A DNA stretch of 53,651 nt from a virus, in IMG/VR virus record IMGVR_UViG_3300025417_000028, positions 1 to 53,651 of that record. One strand, written 5' to 3'. The notes beneath the pieces are model-generated. The model made no database searches, was not told the origin of the DNA, and saw nothing but the letters and a program-made list of their open reading frames with translations. Of the stretch, positions 1-5,492 are shown piece by piece (position 1 is the stretch's first letter; every line of letters begins with the position of its first letter). The translations under genes and the position numbers were made by a program.

Positions 1-75
1 AGCACTATCTCCATCCCAATAAATGAGACTGATGAGATTGTTATTCCTATCAATTGATATTTTGTAGTTGTCCAT
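1..75 (-). CDS. Small hypothetical early protein (partial, runs off window)
   Basis: The 25 codons visible begin with an ATG and read MDNYKISIDRNNNLISLIYW and onward without a stop to the window edge. The start lies 6 nt after the -10 box of a sigma-70-like early promoter, the same arrangement as the next two genes upstream. The N-terminal beta-rich pattern resembles that of the adjacent 80-residue gene (both have a Tyr-Lys-hydrophobic opening followed by Asn-rich turns), so the two may be paralogues. No function is recognised. Confidence 0.6.
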   Translation of the reverse strand, partial: MDNYKISIDRNNNLISLIYWDGDSA

Positions 76-81
76 TATTAC

Positions 82-110
82 AGTCTATATGCTTTAGGAA
101 GAGGTGTCAA
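82..110 (-). promoter_or_regulatory. Early sigma-70-like promoter, repeat copy 1
   Basis: Minus strand: TTGACA, 17-nt spacer, TAGACT. The spacer carries the conserved CCTC(C/T)TCCTAAAGC core shared with three other copies. The -10 box ends 6 nt before the ATG of the gene running off the window, so the predicted start of transcription is at the initiator codon. The promoter overlaps the last codons and stop of the gene upstream. Confidence 0.7.
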
Positions 111-336
111 GAGATTCAGCCAAACCAAGTTTATCTTTTACCTTAAACAATATTTGATTTATGGTTACATCTAATTCTGAAGAAGCTTCTGACATACCAT
201 CTTTATTATATCTATTATCCAAACTTTCGATATGTTGTTTGTTAAAATTCAAATGACACACCCAATTATTATTTTCATCAAGTACAGATGCATATACTGA
301 ATGATATCCATTATGTATGTCTAATTTGTATTTCAT
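94..336 (-). CDS. Small hypothetical early protein, 80 aa
   Basis: An 80-residue protein with no recognised family. It is rich in Asn and charged residues, has an N-terminal beta-like segment and a C-terminal amphipathic stretch. It ends in Leu-Asp-Thr-Ser-Ser, the same last five residues as the next gene upstream. This is because the codons are part of the repeated early promoter (TTGACACCTC...) of the following gene. The ATG lies 6 nt after its own -10 box and no SD is present, so translation of a leaderless mRNA is inferred. Probably an early host-takeover protein by position only. Confidence 0.65.
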   Translation of the reverse strand: MKYKLDIHNGYHSVYASVLDENNNWVCHLNFNKQHIESLDNRYNKDGMSEASSELDVTINQILFKVKDKLGLAESLDTSS

Positions 337-342
337 AATTTT

Positions 343-371
343 ATTCTATATGCTTTAGGAGGAGGTATCAA
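343..371 (-). promoter_or_regulatory. Early sigma-70-like promoter, repeat copy 2
   Basis: Minus strand: TTGATA, 17-nt spacer containing CCTCCTCCTAAAGC, TAGAAT. It ends 6 nt before the ATG of the 80-residue gene and encodes the C-terminus and stop of the gene upstream. Confidence 0.75.
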
Positions 372-606
372 GCTTATTCATAAACCTATCTAATGCATTA
401 GTAGATGCTGGTATCCAACTCTTATAAATTAAATCTGTATGTTTTATTATATTATAAATTTTAATGACATTTTTAGAAAAATATTCTAAAACAAAATCTT
501 TATCTTTTACTTTAAAGAAACGAGGGTCATCCAACCAATAAGTCTTAATATGCTTTTTGTTTTTTGAAAAGACTTTCCAATAATGATGACTTACACAATT
601 ACACAT
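355..606 (-). CDS. Small hypothetical early protein, 83 aa
   Basis: An 83-residue, basic, aromatic-rich protein (N-terminus MCNCVSHHYWKVF) with no family I recognise. It contains the segment FFKVKDKDF; the neighbouring 80-residue protein has a similar FKVKDK stretch, a weak hint of common ancestry. The C-terminus Leu-Asp-Thr-Ser-Ser is encoded inside the next early promoter. Its own ATG sits a few bases downstream of a TATAAT box with no SD. Confidence 0.65.
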   Translation of the reverse strand: MCNCVSHHYWKVFSKNKKHIKTYWLDDPRFFKVKDKDFVLEYFSKNVIKIYNIIKHTDLIYKSWIPASTNALDRFMNKLDTSS

Positions 607-612
607 AATCTT

Positions 613-640
613 ATTATATAGCTTTAGGAGGAGGTGTCAA
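613..640 (-). promoter_or_regulatory. Early sigma-70-like promoter, repeat copy 3
   Basis: Minus strand: TTGACA, 16-nt spacer with CCTCCTCCTAAAGC, perfect TATAAT. One base shorter in the spacer than the other copies. The -10 box is followed after 6 nt by the ATG of the 83-residue gene. Confidence 0.75.
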
Positions 641-650
641 GAGAAGAATT

Positions 651-1367
651 TCACAGATTTGTAATCTCAATGTCCTTTGGATGAATACTCTTAAAGGTAA
701 ACAAAGCTAGTAAATTGTATTGAACACTCGATGCACTTTCATCCAAATAATATTTTGTTGTTGTATCCTTTTTAATTTTCAGTACAATCATATCTTTTGG
801 TTCTAAACCCTTACTTCTGGCTAGTGTTCTTTTCCAGCTTTCAATAAGCTGACCATTCCCTTCTGTATAAAATAGATAAACTCTATCTCCTGGATGATTA
901 AATGTTGTCTGAGATAGTTTAGGATTTAAACCTATTTCTCTTATTTTAGCTGCATTTGTAGCTGTTGTGATGTGATAGAAGAATGGTATCTTACTAAGAG
1001 TTTTCTCACTTAGTTCTGATGGCTTATTTGGCTCAATTAAAAGATCAACATACCCTTCCTCTTTATCTTCTATCTCTTTTGCAATAAAATAACCACTAAA
1101 ACTAAGCAAACTATCTAATACTTGTTTGGGATATCCTTGTTTAAGATAAAGATTTAAAACAACAGGTTTACCATATTTTGTATTAGTTGTCAGAGGGTTT
1201 GGATCAAATTGCTTTTTTAGTATATATGGTTTTAGTTCAGATGTATAAATTCTTTTGAGAAGATGATCAACACCATGTGAGACAATGAGAGCTTCTTTTA
1301 TAAGCTGTTGATATGTATCAGACCATTGCTTGGGCAAATATGATTCTATAGCCTCATCAAATTTCAT
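651..1367 (-). CDS. Putative ADP-ribosyltransferase-fold / RNA 2'-phosphotransferase-like protein
   Basis: A 238-residue protein. The C-terminal half has the pattern of the ART superfamily (Tpt1/PARP-like): a Tyr-His pair in FFYHITTATNAAKIREIGLNP (about residues 129-149), then DRVYLFY, a Lys/Ile-rich strand, and a late Phe-rich strand ending SIHPKDIEI. Known members use the His and a later Tyr/His to hold NAD. The N-terminal 120 residues are not recognised. It is the first gene in this block with both an early promoter and a late-type TAAGTA box (6 nt from the ATG), so it may be made at both stages. In T4, ART enzymes (Alt, ModA, ModB) modify host proteins. A role in modifying host targets is inference, and the exact substrate is unknown. 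Confidence 0.5.
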   Translation of the reverse strand: MKFDEAIESYLPKQWSDTYQQLIKEALIVSHGVDHLLKRIYTSELKPYILKKQFDPNPLTTNTKYGKPVVLNLYLKQGYPKQVLDSLLSFSGYFIAKEIEDKEEGYVDLLIEPNKPSELSEKTLSKIPFFYHITTATNAAKIREIGLNPKLSQTTFNHPGDRVYLFYTEGNGQLIESWKRTLARSKGLEPKDMIVLKIKKDTTTKYYLDESASSVQYNLLALFTFKSIHPKDIEITNL

Positions 1368-1373
1368 TATTGA

Positions 1374-1379
1374 TACTTA
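1374..1379 (-). promoter_or_regulatory. Late-type promoter box TAAGTA
   Basis: TAAGTA 6 nt upstream of the ATG of the ART-like gene. It touches the -10 box of an early promoter, giving a tandem early/late arrangement. Confidence 0.5.
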
Positions 1380-1407
1380 TTCTATATGCTTTAGGAGGAG
1401 GTGTCAA
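1379..1407 (-). promoter_or_regulatory. Early sigma-70-like promoter, repeat copy 4
   Basis: Minus strand: TTGACA, 17-nt spacer with CCTCCTCCTAAAGC, TAGAAT. It lies directly after the stop codon of the 169-residue gene and drives the ART-like gene, with 11 nt from the -10 box to the ATG. Confidence 0.75.
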
Positions 1408-1917
1408 CTATAAAGGAGGCTGAATTTTTCCAATCTTATAAAGCCAATAAGGGAATGGTGTACTATACCAGATCTCAATAATTTTATTCTTTAGCTTCTT
1501 ATGCCACTTCTTTTGCTCATGAAAATAAATTGCTACATCAGAGTTTACTACAGCCAAATCATGCAAAGCTTTCTTAGGGTTATTCTCATGCTCCCTACTA
1601 TAAATGTGCCAGGTTATGAGCTCTTCAAGAACAGCCTCTTTCCATCCACTTGCTCTCACACCCTCATTATAGGCTCCTTCCATCTGATAATGAACAAGAT
1701 GATACAGAGCTTCTTTTGGATCTTTATAGTTTATAGTATTCAAACCACAGATCTCAAGCTGCTCTTCAATAGCTTCTTTCCACTTCTTAAGCTCTTTAAC
1801 TTCATCTCTCAATTTATAGACTTCAGGATCAGTCCAATCTACATCAGGGCATGCACATTCCCATTCAGAATGAGCATGACACTTACAGCCTTTACCTTCG
1901 TAGTATTCGTCAATCAT
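1408..1917 (-). CDS. Hypothetical protein with N-terminal Cys/His cluster, 169 aa
   Basis: The N-terminus holds a dense metal-ligand-like cluster, CKCHAHSEWECAC (about residues 11-23), followed by DVDWTDPEVYKLRDEV and a helical, coiled-coil-like region, then a Trp-rich C-terminus. A Cys/His opening of this kind followed by a DWT..EVY helix occurs in phage hypothetical proteins, but I know no function. The start overlaps the stop of the gene upstream by 8 nt, so the two are co-translated or at least co-transcribed. Zinc binding is inferred from the spacing of Cys and His only. Confidence 0.65.
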   Translation of the reverse strand: MIDEYYEGKGCKCHAHSEWECACPDVDWTDPEVYKLRDEVKELKKWKEAIEEQLEICGLNTINYKDPKEALYHLVHYQMEGAYNEGVRASGWKEAVLEELITWHIYSREHENNPKKALHDLAVVNSDVAIYFHEQKKWHKKLKNKIIEIWYSTPFPYWLYKIGKIQPPL

Positions 1918-2158
1918 TCTTTAACGATTTCTTTTTAGACTCTTTGCAAAAGTATTTAATTTTTACTAAAGTCATATCTTTTTCTATAATAATCCAACGA
2001 AGAGCTTTTCCTTTTTGTTCAGCTTGCTCACACAGTATAGCTCTTTGAATAATTGACTCTCGCTCTTCAAAAGTAGGTTCGTACTTGAAGACGATAGTCT
2101 TAATGTATTCTCTTTCCTTCTTTGCTTTTGGTTTGTATTTAGTTGGTAGCTTTGCCAT
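1910..2158 (-). CDS. Small basic hypothetical protein, 82 aa
   Basis: A Lys-rich 82-residue protein (N-terminus MAKLPTKYKPKAKKEREY) with a central helix and a basic tail ending KKKSLKND. The ATG overlaps the 3' end of the membrane-protein gene upstream by 20 nt, and its stop overlaps the next start. It belongs to a tightly packed operon. The basic character suggests nucleic acid binding, but there is no recognisable motif. Confidence 0.6.
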   Translation of the reverse strand: MAKLPTKYKPKAKKEREYIKTIVFKYEPTFEERESIIQRAILCEQAEQKGKALRWIIIEKDMTLVKIKYFCKESKKKSLKND

Positions 2159-2333
2159 GATAAAGTAAACTAGTTGGTATTGGACGATTGTTTTGGATTA
2201 CTGTCTTAGTTGTATGAATGAGTATAAAGCAAGCTACTAGGCCAATCAACGCCAAACTTATTACTATTGCAAAACATTGAAAAAGAGTTTGTGCTAAAGA
2301 CTGTTCATGTTTAGTTTCAAGTTCAAGTTTCAT
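2139..2333 (-). CDS. Small single-pass membrane protein, 64 aa
   Basis: A hydrophobic run of about 25 residues (FAIVISLALIGLVACFILI) sits between a charged N-terminus and a polar C-terminus, which fits a one-helix inner-membrane protein. The ATG chosen is 1 nt after the TAA of the upstream gene; a TTG three codons earlier is possible but less likely. No lysis or holin signature is seen. Function unknown. Confidence 0.6.
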   Translation of the reverse strand: MKLELETKHEQSLAQTLFQCFAIVISLALIGLVACFILIHTTKTVIQNNRPIPTSLLYHGKATN

Positions 2334-2334
2334 A

Positions 2335-2577
2335 TTAGACAAAGAGTCGTTTAGTACAATCGATAGACAACTCTTTTAGTTCTTCTTGAATCTGAGTTAA
2401 TCGTATTAAGATACTTCTAGCTTCTTGATCTAAAGGATTATCCAAGCAAATGTCTTGAAGTGTTTTAATCTTCTCGTCTTGATCAGAACACCAAAGAGCA
2501 ATTGAGTGAGGAGTATCTTTTGTATTATGATTATTCATTAGACGTACGGACCGGATGTTTGTATTTTCTTCAGACAT
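2335..2577 (-). CDS. Hypothetical protein, 80 aa
   Basis: An 80-residue acidic-to-neutral protein, mostly helical in its second half (Leu/Ile/Glu-rich, QIQEELKELSIDCTKRLFV at the end). The ATG chosen gives MSEENTN; a longer GTG-initiated frame would run into the tRNA gene and is rejected. Stop and the next start are separated by 1 nt. No family recognised. Confidence 0.6.
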   Translation of the reverse strand: MSEENTNIRSVRLMNNHNTKDTPHSIALWCSDQDEKIKTLQDICLDNPLDQEARSILIRLTQIQEELKELSIDCTKRLFV

Positions 2578-2592
2578 ATATTTTAAAGTAAT

Positions 2593-2665
2593 TGGGCCCA
2601 CCAGGACTTGAACCTGGAACCAAAGGCTTATGAGGCCTCTGCTCTAACCTTTGAGCTATAAGCCC
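2593..2665 (-). tRNA. tRNA with CAU anticodon, probably tRNA-Ile2 (lysidine type)
   Basis: A 73-nt cloverleaf is complete: 7-bp acceptor (GGGCTTA with TGGGCCC, two G-U pairs), D arm GCTC/GAGC, anticodon loop CTCATAA, 5-bp T arm CCAGG/CCTGG with loop TTCAAGT, discriminator A. CCA is not encoded. The anticodon CAU could mean Met, fMet or Ile2. The loop CTCATAA, the GGTTAGAGCAG D-arm segment and the TTGGTT variable region resemble E. coli tRNA-Ile2, whose C34 is changed to lysidine to read AUA. A paired first position (G1-C72) argues against initiator tRNA. Phages often carry this tRNA to support AUA-rich genes. Confidence 0.93.
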
Positions 2666-2676
2666 GTAAATTTTAT

Positions 2677-2844
2677 TTAGGGAAGGTCTACTGGAGGTTC
2701 AATGAGGTCCTTGATCTCAGCCTTAAGCCTCTTGATCTCCTCGTTAAAGCCCTTAACAAGAGCCTTCTTTTCCTTCATAGTATCTTCAAGCTCCTTGCAG
2801 AGTTCAAAGACCTGTGCTTCTTTTGACGTGTTGGTTTCTTCCAT
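2677..2844 (-). CDS. Small coiled-coil protein, 55 aa
   Basis: A 55-codon frame, ATG to TAA, between the zinc-finger-like gene (3 nt upstream) and the tRNA. It is Lys/Glu-rich with heptad-like hydrophobic spacing from about residue 12 to 48 (FELCKELEDTMKEKK and KRLKAEIKDLI), then a Pro-rich tail. It looks like a short coiled coil. Codon use matches its neighbours, and the spacing fits an operon. No function can be assigned. Confidence 0.55.
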   Translation of the reverse strand: MEETNTSKEAQVFELCKELEDTMKEKKALVKGFNEEIKRLKAEIKDLIEPPVDLP

Positions 2845-2847
2845 AGA

Positions 2848-2985
2848 TTATTTCTTGAGTAGCTTGCGCTTTTCTTCTAGTTCTTTTCTAAAGTTATCTC
2901 CATAGCACTTGGAGCAGACTGGTTTGTCTTCAGTGCCATATTGTTGCTGGCTCCAAACTTTTTTATTGCAGTGAATGCATTTCAT
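2848..2985 (-). CDS. Small zinc-ribbon-like protein, 45 aa
   Basis: A 45-codon frame starting MKCIHCNKKVW and containing a second CSKC pair at residues 24-27. It therefore has two CxxC knuckles about 17 residues apart, followed by a basic helix ending KRKLLKK. This is the geometry of a small treble-clef or zinc-ribbon domain. It lies in the same operon as the coiled-coil gene that follows. Nucleic acid or protein binding is inferred; no specific family is recognised. Confidence 0.6.
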   Translation of the reverse strand: MKCIHCNKKVWSQQQYGTEDKPVCSKCYGDNFRKELEEKRKLLKK

Positions 2986-2998
2986 TGTGCATATACCA

Positions 2999-3556
2999 TC
3001 ACTTCAACTCTTGGACAGGTCTACTTTGTTTATTGTATTCGTCTTCGAGAATTTGCTTGAGGCTTGCTTTCAGCTTTAGAACATTTGGCGTCTGCGTACA
3101 GCTTTCTAGTTTTCCAAGAACACTTATAATCTTTCTCATGTCTTCGGTATGTTCAACATCTTGATACATCTCTCCATACTGACACATCTTTGTGAAAAGT
3201 TCTCCAAAAGTCGGACATCCATTATATTGCTCATCGTTTAAGCTATAAGAACGATCAAAACTAATCTTTGTCTTTCCTTCTTCGATGTCCTTGAGAGCTT
3301 CAAGACCATCCAGGTAGTGTTGCATCAGAGTCTTTGTATTTACTTTCTTTACGTTCCTAATAGGCTTGAGAACTTGTATTGAATAGTCTCCAAACTTAAT
3401 ACTTCTTGGTCTCTTGAGGCCAGGAACATCCTCAATAGCACTACCCCACTTGCTGTGCTTAATAAGACTAATCAGTCTACGAACTGGCCACTTGAGTTCA
3501 AAAGATACTACAGATCTATCGTTTACATTGAAAGGTGCATTTCTCATGAAAGACAT
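2999..3556 (-). CDS. Hypothetical protein, 185 aa
   Basis: A mixed alpha/beta protein without a motif I recognise. The N-terminal part is basic (SFELKWPVRRLISLIKHSKW) and the C-terminal part helical (KIISVLGKLESC, LKLKASLKQILEDEY). The ATG chosen is the first in frame; a second ATG three codons on is equally possible, and a TTG six codons earlier less so. It follows the 98-residue gene by 26 nt and probably shares its transcript. Confidence 0.6.
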   Translation of the reverse strand: MSFMRNAPFNVNDRSVVSFELKWPVRRLISLIKHSKWGSAIEDVPGLKRPRSIKFGDYSIQVLKPIRNVKKVNTKTLMQHYLDGLEALKDIEEGKTKISFDRSYSLNDEQYNGCPTFGELFTKMCQYGEMYQDVEHTEDMRKIISVLGKLESCTQTPNVLKLKASLKQILEDEYNKQSRPVQELK

Positions 3557-3582
3557 CTTCCGCGAATCAAACAATTTGTCAA

Positions 3583-3879
3583 CTAGTAATTCAATTGACT
3601 TTCAACATCAATTTCAGTAAGAAGTTCAATCTGCTCTTCTTCACCTTCGTTGTTTGTAAGAGTCAGTACAGGACCTTCAACTGTGACTTCTTGATTGTCG
3701 CCTTCTGTAAAGGCAACTTCAAAGTCTAAACCATCTTCATGCCACTGAAGCTTTAAGAACTCATTGTCAGGTTCATATTCAAGATCAACAAGTGAAGGAA
3801 TGATGAGTCTTCCTTCGAGTACTACTGCAGAAGCTGTAGCAAGAATTTCAAAAGTATTCACGAGATTTAATGTTTTCAT
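3583..3879 (-). CDS. Acidic hypothetical protein, 98 aa
   Basis: A 98-residue, strongly acidic, beta-rich protein (alternating hydrophobic and Glu/Asp residues, for example VEGPVLTLTNNEGEEEQIEL). It has no family match that I know. The ATG lies 6 nt after a TAAGTA late-type box, and there is no SD. It heads the transcript containing the 185-residue gene. Its acidity could fit a DNA mimic, but a plain acidic structural protein is just as likely. Confidence 0.6.
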   Translation of the reverse strand: MKTLNLVNTFEILATASAVVLEGRLIIPSLVDLEYEPDNEFLKLQWHEDGLDFEVAFTEGDNQEVTVEGPVLTLTNNEGEEEQIELLTEIDVESQLNY

Positions 3880-3885
3880 CGTGAA

Positions 3886-3891
3886 TACTTA
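3886..3891 (-). promoter_or_regulatory. Late-type promoter box TAAGTA
   Basis: TAAGTA with 6 nt to the ATG of the 98-residue acidic gene. Confidence 0.5.
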
Positions 3892-3900
3892 TTGAAAATA

Positions 3901-3924
3901 CGATCTATTTCTTAGAGTAGATCG
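3901..3924 (-). other. Hairpin overlapping the radA-like stop codon
   Basis: CGATCTA pairs with TAGATCG across a 10-nt loop. The stem includes the TAG stop of the RadA-like gene. There is no U-tract, so it is not a standard terminator. It could be an mRNA 3'-end stabiliser or an RNA processing site. Confidence 0.45.
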
Positions 3925-4804
3925 CTGCTACTCCCTTGCCATTCTTCTTGATCTTACCTTCCTGAGTCAGCTCCCTGAGCAACACTCCCATGTAGCCTGA
4001 GCTGATTGAAGTGTCGTTGACTAGAGTCTGGATCGTCTTAGGCTGACCAAGTGCTTCTAAGACCAAGTCCTTCTTGGAAGGACTATTGGACTTTGATCCT
4101 GGTCGCTCAGTCTCGACAGCTTGGAAGTCGAAGCCAGTCTCCGTGATCGGAAAGCTCACAAAGCCAGTCGAACCAAACCGGTTCTTCGTCACATCAACGT
4201 CACGCAGACCATCATCCTCCTTGTTCCGAGTCATGATAAGGTTTGCATCAACGCTGTGAGGCAGAAGAGTCGAGCCTTTGTAGGTTCCAGTCTTCGTGAA
4301 GTGCAAGATCGTGCCAATCACAACCTCCTGCTCCTTGGCAGTCTGGATGATCTTGGTTGCGACATACTCTTCGACCTGCTTCTTGTTCAGAGCTTTCTTG
4401 GTCGTCAGAGCAGGCAAGCTGTCAAGGACGACAAAGTCGAACTTATTCTTCTTGATCTCGTCACAGATCGTATCAATATCAGTGATGTTCGCAAGAGGAA
4501 CCTGAGTCACACCAAGCCGCTTTGCAGTAAATGCAAGCTGCTCAATGCCCTCTTCTCCAGAAATATAAGCAGTCTTCTTACCAGTCCGCTCAAGGAGCTC
4601 AAGGATCTGAATGAGCATCGAAGTCTTGCCAGTACCAGGAGCAGCAGCCAATGTGAAGGCCATGCCAGGAAGAAAGCCAAGACCACCGAATACGGAGTCG
4701 AGATCGTCTTTGCCAGTCTTGAACCTCCGGTTATAGACGTCAGGAATCTTGACGTCAGAGGCTCGCGTGAAGTTGGTATTATTGGTGTTGGTCAGTACGT
4801 TCAT
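3905..4804 (-). CDS. RadA/Sms-like recombination ATPase with C-terminal winged helix
   Basis: RecA-fold ATPase of the RadA/Sms type. Taking the ATG that gives MNVLTNTNN (299 aa): Walker A APGTGKTS at about 55-62, the RadA strand YISGEEGIEQL at 80-90, Walker B FVVLDS at 124-129, and the RadA-specific KNRFGSTG at 207-214. The bacterial N-terminal C4 zinc finger and the C-terminal Lon-like domain are absent. The C-terminus (about 245-299) looks like a winged helix-turn-helix instead. RadA drives branch migration of recombination intermediates, so a role in phage recombination-dependent replication is inferred. A frame extended 20 codons upstream exists, but it would translate a repeated promoter element, so the shorter start is preferred. 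Codons are richer in G/C-ending choices than in neighbours. Confidence 0.85.
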   Translation of the reverse strand: MNVLTNTNNTNFTRASDVKIPDVYNRRFKTGKDDLDSVFGGLGFLPGMAFTLAAAPGTGKTSMLIQILELLERTGKKTAYISGEEGIEQLAFTAKRLGVTQVPLANITDIDTICDEIKKNKFDFVVLDSLPALTTKKALNKKQVEEYVATKIIQTAKEQEVVIGTILHFTKTGTYKGSTLLPHSVDANLIMTRNKEDDGLRDVDVTKNRFGSTGFVSFPITETGFDFQAVETERPGSKSNSPSKKDLVLEALGQPKTIQTLVNDTSISSGYMGVLLRELTQEGKIKKNGKGVAAIYSKK

Positions 4805-4820
4805 GTGTTGTTTGATTGTT

Positions 4821-4849
4821 CCTATATCTTCGATCGAACTGACGGACAG
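4821..4849 (-). promoter_or_regulatory. Second-type promoter repeat (TGTCC-N17-TATAGG), copy 1
   Basis: Minus strand: CTGTCC, 17 nt ending TCGAAGA, then TATAGG. It is preceded by CTCGTTG. The block is shared over about 40 bp with the start of the gene upstream. It lies 16 nt before the preferred ATG of the RadA-like gene. Confidence 0.5.
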
Positions 4850-4850
4850 C

Positions 4851-5405
4851 TCAACGAGATTCAATCAGATCTTTGATCTTCTTCAAGACGACTTTGTCTG
4901 TAACATCTTCGTAACTATTGAAATATTTAACACTGAATTTGGTATATTTACCATTGTATTTGTTAGTTGTTACATAGTAACGCTCTCCATCAATAAGTGC
5001 TACATATTGATCGATATAATTCGACATAGTATGCTTCACATTATTCTCTTTGGAGAGAAGCTTTTTCTTTGTCTTGAGTGATCGAGCTTTGTTGATTGCT
5101 TCAACTTCTTTCTCGAGATCGCTAAAAGTTAAATCTGATTTAGTAGCAATACTATTTCCAATTGCTACGACATCTTTAATATCATCAATTCCATACTGAT
5201 CCTTTAGAATGTTTTGTTCTGTTCCAAAATGGACGAGATACTGACAATCTTCACAACCATCAGAGTATGGTTCATGCATTCCAATATAGAGCTTGTCAAA
5301 ATCATTAGAAGAAGACTTCACTTTTAGAGTGAAAAAAGGTCCTTCTTTAATAAAGTTTGAGTTGAGATTCTTTTTTAGATATGTGATAGATGGTGTTCTT
5401 TTCAT
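4851..5405 (-). CDS. Hypothetical protein, 184 aa
   Basis: A 184-residue protein with an N-terminal region that includes DGCEDCQYLVHFG, a helical Lys-rich middle (ARSLKTKKKLLSKE) and a beta-rich C-terminus (ALIDGERYYVTTNKYNG). No family recognised. The ATG chosen gives MKRTPSITYL and is 4 nt downstream of a TATAGG box; the longer TTG frame would translate the promoter repeat. The 3' end overlaps the region upstream of the RadA-like gene, so the two are probably co-regulated. Confidence 0.6.
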   Translation of the reverse strand: MKRTPSITYLKKNLNSNFIKEGPFFTLKVKSSSNDFDKLYIGMHEPYSDGCEDCQYLVHFGTEQNILKDQYGIDDIKDVVAIGNSIATKSDLTFSDLEKEVEAINKARSLKTKKKLLSKENNVKHTMSNYIDQYVALIDGERYYVTTNKYNGKYTKFSVKYFNSYEDVTDKVVLKKIKDLIESR

Positions 5406-5409
5406 TGGA

Positions 5410-5438
5410 CCTATATCTTCGACAAAGACATTGGACAA
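5410..5438 (-). promoter_or_regulatory. Second-type promoter repeat (TGTCC-N17-TATAGG), copy 2
   Basis: Minus strand: TTGTCC, 17 nt ending TCGAAGA, then TATAGG, preceded by CTCGTTG. The ATG follows after 4 nt. Matches copy 1 upstream of the RadA-like gene. Confidence 0.5.
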
Positions 5439-5479
5439 GACAACGAGTTTTGAGTGTAGAGAAAAAATAAATTTTTAAA

Positions 5480-5485
5480 TAAATA
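5480..5485 (+). promoter_or_regulatory. Late-type promoter box TAAATA
   Basis: A repeated TAAATAAATA run; the second TAAATA ends 7 nt before the ATG of the 280-residue gene. It is the first late-type box of the plus-strand virion block. Confidence 0.6.
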
Positions 5486-5492
5486 ACTTTTG

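Noticed and set aside
94-640. The LDTSS C-termini as a protein tag such as a degradation or packaging signal
   Set aside because: They are explained by the shared promoter DNA that covers the ends of both genes. A function of the residues cannot be excluded but is not needed.
2578-2601. GTG-initiated extension of the 80-residue gene into the tRNA
   Set aside because: It would overlap the acceptor stem of the tRNA, and an ATG lies just inside.
4805-4864. N-terminal extension of the RadA-like protein by 20 residues
   Set aside because: The DNA of this extension matches a promoter repeat found upstream of another gene.
4121-4876. A 251-codon plus-strand frame opposite the RadA-like gene
   Set aside because: It runs antisense through a gene with intact RadA motifs, and its translation is Ser/Arg/Leu-rich with no pattern.
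5480-5485. Bacteroidetes host inferred from the lack of SD
   Set aside because: Early promoters fit TTGACA and TAGAAT, not the Bacteroidetes -33/-7 elements; leaderless starts explain the lack of SD equally well.
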